From Volutella citrinella (Eukaryota; Ascomycota; Sordariomycetes; Hypocreales; Nectriaceae): a stretch of 64,000 nucleotides of DNA. The translations under genes and the position numbers were made by a program. Under the pieces are notes generated by a model. That model was not told the DNA's origin. It did not search any database and saw only the letters and a program-made list of their open reading frames with translations. Location: the NCBI GenBank assembly GCA_034401135.1, contig JAWZSP010000001.1:1364001-1428000 (forward strand), given 5' to 3'. Within the stretch, counting starts at the first letter, position 1, and the number at the start of each line of letters is the position of its first letter. Positions 22,018 through 31,999 of the stretch are shown piece after piece.

Positions 22018-22163
22018 TAGAAGCCCCCACTTGGCGCCTTTTGCTCGCCTCTTTTTATTCGCAAAACTTTCAAGCTTCCTCTGAGCTGTCTTCCATCTTC
22101 ACCACAACACTCCTGAGGTAAGCCCGTCGCGCAGCGCTTGCTGCTCCCTCATGCACTCCTTCC

Positions 22164-22239
22164 TGATGACACACATAACCGCAAACTAGAGTCTTTGACC
22201 ATTTGGAATGAAACCTCTATTATTTACACGTCAGTCTGA
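22164..22239 (+). ncRNA. snR78: Box C/D snoRNA, snR78-like (25S Um2421)
   Basis: Box C TGATGA at 22164-22169 and box D CTGA at 22236-22239, inside the first host intron. The guide CAAACTAGAGTC (22182-22193) is a 12-nt perfect complement of 25S GACUCUAGUUUG. With D' read as TTGA at 22195, the fifth upstream base (A22190) pairs with the U corresponding to yeast U2421, the known snR78 target. The terminal stem is weak. Confidence 0.87.
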
Positions 22240-22418
22240 AAGACTTGTCGATCTTGCACATTGCACACGCCACTGCGGATTGAAACACACGCTAACAGCG
22301 AACCAGGCCTTTGTCACCGAGTGGTGATTGATTCCAAGGATGACGGAGCATGTGGCTGTCCCCACGCGGGGCTGAAATGGTATGTTGCTGTCGCTTTTCT
22401 TTTACGTTTCCTCCTACC

Positions 22419-22498
22419 ATGATGATCAATTTCGTATAATATACGCTGGAAATTACCGGCTGAGATCTTTCCTTGAAGATATTAATGGCTATGTCTGA
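22419..22498 (+). ncRNA. snR77: Box C/D snoRNA, snR77-like (18S Um578)
   Basis: Box C ATGATGA at 22419-22425, D' CTGA at 22460-22463, D CTGA at 22495-22498, in the second host intron. Upstream of D', AATTACCG (22451-22458) pairs with 18S CGGUAAUU; the fifth base, A22455, pairs with the U next to the universally conserved G577, that is U578, the snR77 target. After a bulged A, a further GCTGG-containing block pairs with CCAGC. The adjacent TAATATACGCT (22437-22447) also complements 18S AGCGUAUAUUA slightly downstream. Confidence 0.8.
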
Positions 22499-22630
22499 TG
22501 CACTCTCAATATCACTTTTGTTCTTTTCTGCAGCTTCCACCTGGCTTTAGCTAACGAGATGATCAAAGGTCCCGCATATCAGGCAAGGTATGCATTTCTC
22601 TCAACGCAGTCGATCCTCACATCTCCTCGA

Positions 22631-22716
22631 ATGATGAAACGGCACTGGGCTCCGAAATATACCACATGAGCTAGACAAGCCACTTTGCGGCAGGCCTAGA
22701 AAACCTCGCCCACTGA
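22631..22716 (+). ncRNA. snR76: Box C/D snoRNA, snR76-like (25S Cm2197)
   Basis: Box C ATGATGA at 22631-22637, D' CCGA at 22652-22655, D CTGA at 22713-22716, in the third host intron. Guide GCACTGGGC (22642-22650) is a perfect complement of 25S GCCCAGUGC. The fifth base upstream of D' (G22647) pairs with the third C of GCCC; counting along the 25S sequence from U2421 puts this at C2197, the snR76 target. Confidence 0.85.
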
Positions 22717-22874
22717 CTCCGACACTTGTTCACACATTTCTGGTCACTCAAGGACTCGCAGTGACTAATATTTTGTGAAGTGCTAGCGCGATCGCGTCTC
22801 GTAGAACCTTTGTTGGGCAATTCTCTGGGTAAGCTTATCATTTTTCATCTCTCTTCGCCCTCACTCGCCTTTCC

Positions 22875-22952
22875 TGATGATTCCAGATGACGAGTCTTAA
22901 TCGAGTTTTCGTTGCAGACACCATCTTTTATTACCATTCATGCATTACCTGA
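22875..22952 (+). ncRNA. snR75: Box C/D snoRNA, snR75-like (25S Gm2288)
   Basis: Box C TGATGA at 22875-22880 and box D CTGA at 22949-22952, in the fourth host intron. Guide AGATGACGAG (22885-22894) is a perfect complement of 25S CUCGUCAUCU. With a degenerate D' CTTA at 22896, the fifth base (C22891) pairs with G2288, the snR75 target. Confidence 0.83.
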
Positions 22953-23059
22953 CTAAGCATTTTGACTTGTTGATTGTTTTTGAAGCCCTTTGGCGATCTG
23001 AGCTGACAAGTTGCAAAGTAGACGATGTGAGTTGCTACTGGCCATCATGTGTAGCCTAC

Positions 23060-23152
23060 ATCATCTCTCTGATGAATCAAAATGAAAATGACAAGCATAT
23101 GTCCGAGCCTAGTGCTACGACGATAACTCATTTATCTTCTGATTGAGATGAT
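23060..23152 (+). ncRNA. snR74: Box C/D snoRNA, snR74/U27-like (18S Am28)
   Basis: The clearest of the six. A perfect 8-bp terminal stem (ATCATCTC at 23060-23067, GAGATGAT at 23145-23152) encloses box C TGATGA (23070-23075) and box D CTGA (23139-23142). Guide GACAAGCATATG (23090-23101) is a 12-nt perfect complement of 18S CAUAUGCUUGUC near the 5' end. With D' CCGA at 23103, the fifth base (T23098) pairs with A28, the site guided by yeast snR74 and by metazoan U27. Confidence 0.93.
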
Positions 23153-23295
23153 TTGGCAAACATGATCCGTTGTACCGCATGTGTCAGCAAGTTGCTGATA
23201 GTCTCAGAGGCGTAACCCAACTTGTAAGACAAGTTTGCTTCCGTCCATGTTCAGGTTAGTACTTCATATTCTGTCGCAATTGTTTTCACCCTCAC

Positions 23296-23377
23296 ATGAT
23301 GCTTTAATTATCACGACGGTCAACGTAGTCTAAAGTTACATTGACGAAAACGCCTTTGACAAGGCACCTTCTTCTGA
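23296..23377 (+). ncRNA. snR73: Box C/D snoRNA, snR73-like (25S Cm2959)
   Basis: Box C-like ATGATG at 23296-23301 and box D CTGA at 23374-23377, in the sixth host intron. Guide CACGACGGTC (23312-23321) is a perfect complement of 25S GACCGUCGUG in the peptidyl-transferase region. If D' is the degenerate CGTA at 23324, the fifth base (G23319) pairs with C2959, the snR73 target. GTCTAAA just downstream complements the preceding UUUAGAC. Confidence 0.78.
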
Positions 23378-23445
23378 CATTACACCTCTGCACCTGGCCT
23401 TTTATGAACACGTATAGTTTGTTCGGCGCTAACTTGCATTGGTAG

Positions 23446-23957
23446 TTGACGCAGCTGCTCTATGTGGCGCAGTCTTCGGCTCATTCATGCATTGACCGGT
23501 GAAATCCTTAACTGAGATTTCATCAGCAAACTTCTTGCATTGAAGCAGGGGCAAGTGCCCAGGGCGTGGTCGTAGTTGCAAATGATTGTGTGTGTACTAG
23601 TATTCGGCAGTCTGTTTCTGCCCTCAGTTGTAACAGAGGAAGAAATAATACAAACAAACGTATTCTGAAGCAAGAGATCCTAGAGCAGACTCCAGTTGTC
23701 CCCCGTGCATCCAACCCACTCCGTATCCGGTGGAATTTTCCCCTACCCAAACCCCTTGGTGTAACGAGTGGAACGCAACCAATGCAAATACCTGCCATTT
23801 ACCATTGACTTATTCGGATATCATCCTTGAAAAAAAGGGACCGGTCCTCGTTGGCCACATTATATAGTCTTGGTGCGTATCACCATCTAACTCTACATAG
23901 TAACATCCAGTTCCGTTTCTGTCTTCTCTTACCAATTGAGCAAGATTCCTTGTGAAG
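23446..23957. other. 3' part of snoRNA host gene and intergenic
   Basis: Probable last host exon from 23446. A 7-bp inverted repeat (TGAAATC at 23501-23507, GATTTCA at 23516-23522) could form a hairpin. No further snoRNA with a recognisable rRNA guide was found. Confidence 0.4.
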
Positions 23958-25167
23958 CTAGCCTGCATTCACACCATCAAAGCTGGAAATTGAATGGCTG
24001 CTTGTCAGATGCCCATCGGTTCCTGGGCCGCTGTTATGTCTGTCCATTGGCTGGGAGGCAATAGAGACAGCTCCTGGGGAGGTGGCCGGGGACTGGATGC
24101 CTGATCGATACTCAATGGGCCTCGCATACGAGTTGGCCATGTGGAAGGGCTCCGGGATGTGACGTGGGATGGTCTCCTGGTAGGGCAGCCGAATATAGTC
24201 AGAGTCCGTTGGGCTCAGCTGGAACGGGTGGACAGCCAATGCGTCGTTGCGCGGCATAGTCCAGCCCATCATGTCCGGGTAGTGGTTGACATTCTGGTGA
24301 ACATTTTGAAGGTATTTGCCCGGCAACTTGCTGGGGTCCATACTGGGGGCCTCGAGTGGGAGTTGGCTACGACTATGTTAGTTCATCGGATGGAGATCGA
24401 ACCAGTAGCAGGCCGTTGGAAGGGAAGTTGACGCACCATGGCATGGGGAGTGTTCCTTGAAGGTTGTCTTCAGGCCAGACATCGGACGGGACTCCCATGG
24501 GGGGAAGATACCTTGTCCTAGGAGGTGTTCGCCGGCGGAGCGCGAAGCCAGGTGCTTGACTTTCAAAGTACTGATGGTAGCGCTGAGAGGCTACAGCCAT
24601 CGGCCGGGTGTGTGAAGGTAGGGGCAGCGGCTCAAAGGTAGAGCGCTGCTCGGGGGGCGAAAGACGGCTCCCACCATGGCTGGAGTGGATAGAAGGCATG
24701 AGGGAGTCGGGCGAGGGGATTCCACGAACACCCAAAGCCTCATGATCCGCAAGAGCAAGGTCCATGCCTGGGATGAGGCCTCCAGTGGGAGGTGTCCTTG
24801 GGGGCGAGGGAAGAAGGTTGCGAGCGTGGAGATCCCGACGGCGCTGCTGACGCTTCTTGCAGTTGTACTTGCCGACGTTCCATTGGTCGAAGTGCTGTCG
24901 ATACGAACGTATGCTGTGTAGGGGGAGCAGGGATGTCAGCCTATGTCCTCTTCACATCATCGCTCAGTGGCAGCCTCGAGCCAAGCCGGAGCCGGGCTCG
25001 ATCTGCCGATGATTGAGCATTCCTGGGCTGGGATCAGGGGCTACTTACGAGGCAATGAAGCCATATTCGGCCTTCATGATGCGCCGAACATTCTCCAAGG
25101 TCCGTCCTTCCTGGATGTACAACTTGACGATGACGGGCCGGTACTCATTCCAAGGCTTGGCCATCAT
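23958..25167 (-). CDS. Clr5-domain protein, putative regulator
   Basis: Exons 25167-25049, 24913-24437 and 24372-23958 (introns 135 and 64 nt) give 336 aa. The N-terminal 60 residues form a Clr5 domain: KPWNEYRPVIVKLYIQEG, TLENVRRIMKAEYGFIAS, then across the intron IRSYRQHFDQWNVGKYN, followed by a basic stretch KKRQQRRRDLHARN. The domain is named after fission yeast Clr5 and occurs in many fungal proteins thought to act in the nucleus; its molecular role is poorly known. The rest is Pro/Ser-rich and disordered (SPPRTPPTGGLIPG, SPATSPGAVSIAS) with no second domain. Two Met codons in tandem begin the frame; either could initiate. A large gene-free upstream region follows. Confidence 0.88.
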
Positions 25168-26587
25168 GGTTGTTGCAAGGTTAAACAGAGACGAACGGGG
25201 AGGGAAAGAATGAAACAAGAGAAGTCCCAAATCAAGGATAATGGGTGAAGACGGAAACCTTGCCGAGCGTGGGCGGAACGGAGTGTGATGGGGGTAAGAG
25301 GGAGTAGAAGAGGAAAGGCAAGAGTTGAGATGAAAGGGCAAGCTCCTTGCTTTCTAGCCGGGAACACAAACGAGACGGACGGGAATGGTGCAGACTAATA
25401 TTTGAGTGCTCAACAACGGCATTGGACCCTGTGAGGTACCGGCTCGTGTTGTTTCCGATCCCCTCCTTTTCAGTTCTGATGTTGCCTCTGAGTACGCTCC
25501 GGCTTCCTGACCAGATGCTTTTCTTTTTTCTTTGCCGGCGGTCTCCGTGTAATGCCTATGCTTCTTTCCTGGAAAGGGAACCCGGGGGCGTGGGAGATGA
25601 TCCCGTTTCCTGAGTGAACTGCGGCGTCAACAAGAACCCGGCAGGACGGGGCAGGATAGAGCGTTCGGACCCTGAGTCCGGGATTGCCACTGCGGGGGGC
25701 GTATGCGTACTAGGAGACGTACCGTGCCGCCTATGTCCAAGTGTATGTGCAACAGTGGAGAGACCAGGGGGTCCGAGGATGCGGAAGAGGAGCAGGATCA
25801 GAAACTTGCAGAGCTGGGAACCGGCGCCAGGGCCAGGACCAGGGCCAGAGCTGATATCAGTATGCAGAACACGGAGGTAGAAGAGCCAGCGAGCGCTTGT
25901 GGTGGAGCGCAGAGTGGCTCTTGTCTTGCCACGGCCAAGCTAGCGGTATGCGAGATGTATTAGATGCCGCGGAAGGATGGCAAGATGCTGCGGGAAAGTA
26001 AAACGAAATGTGAGAGACGTGAGTAAGTGTGATCAAGTTGAGAGACTGGGGCGTGCACCGAGAGAGAAGTTCTGTGTGTTCCTTCTACCAACGGCAATAT
26101 TGCGAGTCGATCAGTTCATCTGGATGTGGAGGATAGGAAAGGGGAGGTTAGCAGTGGATGCTAACAGGGGCATTGAGAAACTGGAGAGAGGGAGAGAGAT
26201 AGAGAGAGCTAGAACAACGAGTTGAGTGTTTGCCTGTAGTTGTCAGAGGAGAGAACGAGCGCAGGGCTCGGGGAAGGAGAGAGAGGGGAGAAGGGAGGAG
26301 GATCAACGAAACAGAGCCGCATAGCCAGCCTGATTGATCCCGACTACGGCTAGTGCTGCTACGACGGAGAAATCTATATATGTCGGACGTCGAGAGGATC
26401 TGAGGCGAACGAACAATACAGATCTATGCAGGACCGCCTCGTTTCTGGGCAAGGGTGTGGCAGGACAGCTGGAGAGCCGGTGGTCTACGCAAGGCCGAGC
26501 AGCAGCAGGTACTGGAGCCGCATAGCGAGAGGGCGAGAGCCAGACGACGCGATTACGGCATGGCGGACGGGCAGCACAAGGAAGAGG

Positions 26588-26609
26588 GAGAGAGAGAGAG
26601 AGAGAGAGA
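26588..26609. repeat. GA dinucleotide microsatellite
   Basis: Uninterrupted alternating G/A run of 22 nt within the gene-free region, preceded by interrupted GA-rich sequence from about 26170. Confidence 0.9.
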
Positions 26610-26970
26610 TGATGGATTGCAATCGCCCAGCGGGGGTTGGCATCGCCCAGTGGCATCGCGCAGCCTGGCGGGGCGACGCTGGCATAGAGGAGGTTGCAGG
26701 AAGGCAGCGAGGCAGACAGCCACCACGAGACCGGACTGACATCAACCCATGCGCACATCCATGCAAGTCTGGATTGCGAGTGAGGCGGGCAGAGGCAGGC
26801 TGAAGCAGGCTGGGCCACTCAAGAGTCAAAGACATTTGCTGCTGTCCGCGAGGGGGGGACGTGGACTACCCAGAGGCGGCCGTTGAGCGCATACGCATTG
26901 ACTGACTTGGGCCGGCAATGGAAATGAACAGCTGCACGGGATGTGGCATCCGTCTTCCTTTCTTGTGGAC

Positions 26971-26988
26971 GCGGATGCGGATGCGGAT
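26971..26988. repeat. GCGGAT hexamer repeat
   Basis: Three tandem copies of GCGGAT. Confidence 0.85.
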
Positions 26989-27145
26989 GCAAGTGCGGGA
27001 CAATTGCCTGCGGTTGCGTGTTTCCTTTTTTCGGTGTCGTCAATGGAGGCGCGCGCTCATCACGCCGTGGGCAAACTGCTGCCGCATCTGCTGCTCCGAG
27101 ATACTGGCTGGCTGAGGGGGTGGGGGGTGTAGGCTGTGAAAGCAG

Positions 27146-27180
27146 TGATGGTGGTGGAGGTGGTGGAAGTGGTGGTGGGA
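27146..27180. repeat. GGT/GGA trinucleotide-rich repeat
   Basis: Imperfect run of GGT, GGA and GTG triplets, purine/T-rich on the plus strand. Confidence 0.8.
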
Positions 27181-27510
27181 TTGAGGACGGGAGCATGGGA
27201 GGAAGGAGGGTTTGAGAAGCACGCCTCGGCTGCTACATGCGTGCATCCCGCACCCCATCCCATATAGCGTCAACTGGGCAGGCGGCCAGTCACAGACTGG
27301 CCATGGGGAGGCTCGAGTCCTACATGCGCGACAGCCTAGACCGTGCATGCATACTGCTGCATGTTCTCTCTCATCCTCGCTCTCAGTGGTCTCTCCGTCT
27401 CTCCGTCTCTCTGACTCCTCCGCCCTGTAGGTCCGTAACACAGCAGCACCTCTGCCTCAGCCAGATGTATGTACAACGAAGAAGACGACGATGACTTGTT
27501 TTCCATACCG

Positions 27511-27529
27511 CACCACACCACACCACACC
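27511..27529. repeat. CACCA pentamer repeat
   Basis: About four tandem copies of the CACCA unit. Confidence 0.85.
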
Positions 27530-28539
27530 GTCAAACACCGCCAAAACATTAGTACTGCCGTCGCAGTGGCCACCTCTCCGCGCGCTGCCCACTGGGCGAA
27601 TCACCGGTGCCTGCCACAAGGCAAATGCTGCGCCCACATCTGCGGCGCCGGTCTGGCTGTCGCAATATGAACACGCTGATCTGCATGGAAACAAATTATC
27701 GGTCAACGGAATATCATAGCCTACTAGTACCTGGGTACCCCATCCTTGCCATTGAACTACCGAGCCCGCTTCCGAACGTGAAAATACACTTCCTCAGCCC
27801 CATGTCGTCGTCGCCATCGACGTCGTTCGGGTCGGCCCATCCTGCCTTGATTATCTGTATGTGCTCCTTGAATCCTGCTCTTTTAGACTGTCACTTGTCA
27901 AATTCCCTGTTGTTGCAGTTCAGCTAGCGCATTGCATCATGGCTCCCGCATCAGAGTCTGGATGGCAGCGGCCCGATGAGCGCAGAGCCATGACCATGGG
28001 GACGGAACCTGGAGGCTCCAACCATAGAATAAGTACCTTCCAAGAACCGAGTAATTAGCGGCCGGAGCACACCAAGACGTAGGCGAGCTGTCGAGTCAGG
28101 TACCAGGCTGGGTCAGAACGTGAGCCGTATTCCATACACCCTCACCTCCAACCAGGACCCGTCGCCGTCTACAGCTCTCTCCAACAGCCCGCCTGTTTTC
28201 GGCAGTTCTTACCTCTTGCTTTTCCTCCCCTTCTTTTTTCTCCCGCTTCCACCAGCACCACCGTGAACGTCCACTACACCTTACTGTGGCCGGATGAACG
28301 ACGACCAAGCCATCCCCAAGCCCCTGCTGCGAGGTAATTGTGGCATCCGCACTCTGCATGATAATTTGGCCAGGTCAAGCCCATCTATTAGCCAGCTCGA
28401 CCCATTCGTAACCAGCCGCCCCAAACGCACACAGGCAAGCCAAGCCAAGCAGGCCGCGGACCGCGACAGACTACGTACTGTACATATATATGGACGTGCG
28501 TGCGTGCGTGCATGCAGCCGGCAGACGGGAAACGACAGG

Positions 28540-28568
28540 CGGCAAGACGGCAGACGGCAAGACGGCAG
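28540..28568. repeat. GACGGCA-type tandem repeat
   Basis: About four copies alternating GGCAAGAC and GGCAGAC units. Preceded at 28497-28511 by a TGCG repeat. Confidence 0.8.
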
Positions 28569-31500
28569 GGGGGAAATCATTCCTCCACTGGATACCTTAC
28601 TGTTCAGCCCAGCCAGATACCGCCTCCAGCTTCCCTCCTGCCTAGCATATCCTCATCATTCGTCCAGCCGTTGCGAGGCATGACCACGCGCGCTTGTGGT
28701 CCAATTTGGAGGTCGCCACAGCTTTTCAGCTGTACCTGCTTCGGTAAAAGGCAGGTGTGTAAACTTCGAAAGCAGGTACCACTGGCCACCTTCCAGGAGC
28801 TGCCAGGAGCTACAAGGAGTGGTGTGCGGAGAAGTCAATTCAAGCTTCCCTTCCCTGGTGCTTCTGGCTTCTTTCCCCGTCTGACTCTAGCCTCTATTAC
28901 TCGTAGTACCTGAGCAGGCACTTCTGAGGAAGGAAGTGAGTTGTACGAGGAGGTACTCAAGCAAGTACCAACCAAGGCAGGTCAGCTTGCCGCCAGGCAG
29001 GTACCACCTAAGCCGTATCACCAACTTGTGCGATTGATGCCGAGCCCTTCGCCATCATCAGCCTTTCGTTCGCTGGCTGGATGGCCCTAGAAGCTCTGCC
29101 AGTTGCAAGCCTTCACGAATCACACATGCTTGGCGCGCCTCGTGCACGCCACACACGCCTCACTTCAGCCTCTCCGACTTCTGTGCAACTCCCGGCTCTC
29201 ACCAACCGCCAAGCCAATTCCACAGGCCGCATCCCATCCTGCAAGAGTAAAACACAGCACACCCTACTCATTCCCGGATGCCAGCTCGCGCTTTGATGCA
29301 GATGGCCCCTAGTGGAGCGATACGCCTCGCGACGCAACTCCATTAACATCACACAGCATAAGCATGTCTCGCTCTTAATTGTCAACCCAACGCACCAGTA
29401 AGCGTGTTGGATGAGGGCGTCATCTCAACTCACAGCCCTGACCCGTTATTGTGAGCGGACGTTGGCATCCCACAACTCTGTCTCACACCCGTCATGTGAG
29501 GTCTTGCGTGCCGTCTCCCTGGACCTCTCATTGCTACCTCCCCAGTCTTTCCATTCAATGTCTCCGGCGTGCATCGCGATCCGGCGCCAGTGCTTCATCG
29601 TCTCATTCTTGTGCCGCCCGCTCCACAATACAGCACGGGAACGTTGGCCTTATCCAATAGGGGGGGAGCAGTCCGCCCCCGATGAACGCAGACCAAAAAC
29701 CGGAGCCCGGTGCAGTTGTCGGTCAGGGCCACGGTAGAGTCGACTGTGCTCTGTCGCATATGCACCAGCTGGCAGAGACCCATCCTGACGCTGCACCACG
29801 GGTCTGCCGATGCTGCGGGCGACGAGGTTACCCATTCCCGACAGCTTGAACGGTGTCTGGCTTGCAGGAGCATCTCGGTATACAAGTGGGCAAGTGGGCA
29901 CGGCGGGCTGTTGGTAACAAGCCAACTCGGTCAAGATCGGTACAGTCCCTGGAAATTTATGAACAGAGCAGGATGCCTCGTATGAAGAGATATACTGGTC
30001 GATTGACTACAACCAAGTCATCGATTCAACAGGCTTGCGTGACGCCTTTTGCATCGGTACGCGGGCACGCCCTGGACAACATGTGTGTTGTTTGGGTTCA
30101 TTCGATCTCGGTAACATGGTGGCAGGAAAGAGCAGAAAGGTTGCAGTCCAAGTGTTGCCCATTGATACCTGGGGATGGTTCAGTCTGGGGCACTCGTGTG
30201 ACCATGAAAATCCAACAGCTATCGGGCTATTACCTGGCATCGCCATCACTCCATTCCAAGTCAGCCACCGCTCGACTGATTCTAATCTCTTTTTATGACG
30301 ATGATACCTCTGTTGAAGCCCGTATTAACCGGCTCTCACAGACAATTTCGTTTCTCCGCTAGACTGAGGACATGCCCATGCGTGAAGATCTGTTTACTAT
30401 TTACGCCGCCATGCTGCTGTGAGAGGAGGGGCGCCAAAGTGCATTTCTCACTAGAAGAAACGCGGCAAAGCAACGAGAACAAAAGAAAAGAAGAGGTGTA
30501 AAACCAATATGGCTGGACCAAACAAATGAAAACTGATCAAGGGCCCCTCCCCCAGCTGACTTGCCGCATCACAGCTGACCCGCGTCCCCGTTACACCAAG
30601 CCCTCAACGACTCCAATGCCTCGTCCTGATTCGAAATTTGGTCTACTACACCCCTTCCCCCCCGTGAAGCCATCGGCTTCAGTCTTCGATCCCGCGGGCC
30701 TGCCAAGCCTCCGCCTACATCCGCCAACCAGGCGTTCACACCATTGGGTGGCCATTGCACCCGCCTACCATGCTCTTTCAACATTCTACTTACTGTACAC
30801 CCCGCCAAATGAGAGAAGGAAAAAAATGCAAAAAAAAGAAATTGATCCCAAGACAGCGGGTTTGAATGACATATCACCGATCCGGCACTCCAAACCGGGG
30901 AGATCCGTTGGGGCCTGCTCAGGCTGTAACGAAACATGGAGCTCTTGGAGCATATCGCTGGGCGTATGGCCTCAGAGGTTCCCATTCCCAGTTTTTACTC
31001 AGGGTTGCTTTACTCTAACCGACGGACGACCTGTGATGCCCACCTCCATGAGGAGGTTAGTAGTTAGCACTCATCGACGAACGATTGAGCCGGGCTGTGG
31101 TGGCAGAAGCTCGGGGAGAATTAGGGGAAATTGGCAGGCGAGGCAGTAGGAATGTAGGCCTATGCCGCCCGACTAATCGTCAAACACGGCCACGAAGACG
31201 GCATTTGCGATTACAATTCTCGGGCTCAACCTGGTCTCGACATGACCGTTGCACCAACCACCCCACCCTGGTACCATACACGAACACATGTAAAGCCGAA
31301 AGTGCACCAGGTAAACGGAAGATGAGAATTCATTAAAAAAGTGAATATGGTAGAGAGACGTTCTGGGATATCAAAATGCACATTAACCCGCCTCCCACTA
31401 GCCGTCCCCATTATCAATCCATCCAGGCCGGTCAAAGGCCCCTTCGGCCCGCGTCAATTTGTAGTTTGGCAGTCCAGTTTCCCCTGCACACCACACCACA

Positions 31501-31999
31501 TGTCGCAAGCCCTAGATTCCTCCGCCCCCCCCCTCTTCCAGGTCCCCCTTACTCACTCTCCTATCCGTTCTCCTTCCGAGCCGCCTCACTCGCCCACCAG
31601 CACATCGCGTTCTTGCTATTGCGCAACAGAGACAGATATGTGTCATAGCTGTAGTGGGTCAACTCGCGTTGCCAGCTCCATGTACGGCGCACAAAGTGGA
31701 CCAGGCGTGTGCCTAAGCAAAGTACGAAGGCGGTACATAAGTAGTCGTCGTGGCAGTACGAGAATGTGCGTGAAGGCGCGAGATGGGAGATGGGCTCCTC
31801 CCCACCCAGGGAGCTACGTCCCAAGAGTGCGAGGCAACCAACCAGTAAGCCAGCGAGGGATTGAGAGAAGACGGGTACGGAGAGTTAGATTTAGAGAGAG
31901 ATGGAGAGAAGGAGAGAGAGAGCGTGTGGGTGTGTAGTGCGGTGTGGTGTGGTGCGTCTGCTTGGCTGCATGGCCTTTGTAATTCCGCCTCACTTCGAA

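Larger units (their letters stand above)
22060..23600 (+). ncRNA. Non-coding snoRNA host gene with six intronic box C/D snoRNAs
   Basis: A series of short exons without a sustained reading frame, separated by introns that each carry one box C/D snoRNA. Introns read as 22118-22306 (GTAAGC...CTAAC...CCAG), 22380-22533 (GTATGT...TGCAG), 22588-22780 or 22786 (GTATGC...ACTAAT...AAG/TAG), 22829-about 23010/23021 (GTAAGC...GCTGAC), 23027-23207 (GTGAGT...CTCAG) and 23255-23445 (GTTAGT...GCTAAC...GTAG). Exons between them are about 73, 54, 42-48, 5-16 and 47 nt. Transcript ends are not visible; the coordinates are approximate. Snornas in order match yeast snR78-77-76-75-74-73, which in yeast form one polycistron. 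I found no snR72 homologue in the remaining 3' part. Confidence 0.8.
25168..31999. other. 6.8-kb region without a recognisable gene
   Basis: Between the Clr5-domain gene promoter and the 3' end of the SLM1-like gene. No frame has domain motifs or splice support. Simple repeats are frequent: a GA run, GCGGAT, GGT/GGA, CACCA and GACGGCA repeats. TACC/GGTA words cluster at 28700-29020. It could hold long upstream regulatory DNA, a long leader or an unannotated non-coding RNA; none is demonstrated. Confidence 0.5.

Noticed and set aside
26588..28568. Several tandem repeats considered as a CRISPR-like or satellite array
   Set aside because: Units differ in sequence and length, with no spacers; ordinary microsatellites.
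30526..31149. 207-codon plus-strand frame in the gene-free region
   Set aside because: Pro/Arg/Ser-rich chance frame, no motif or intron support, mid-frame homopolymers.
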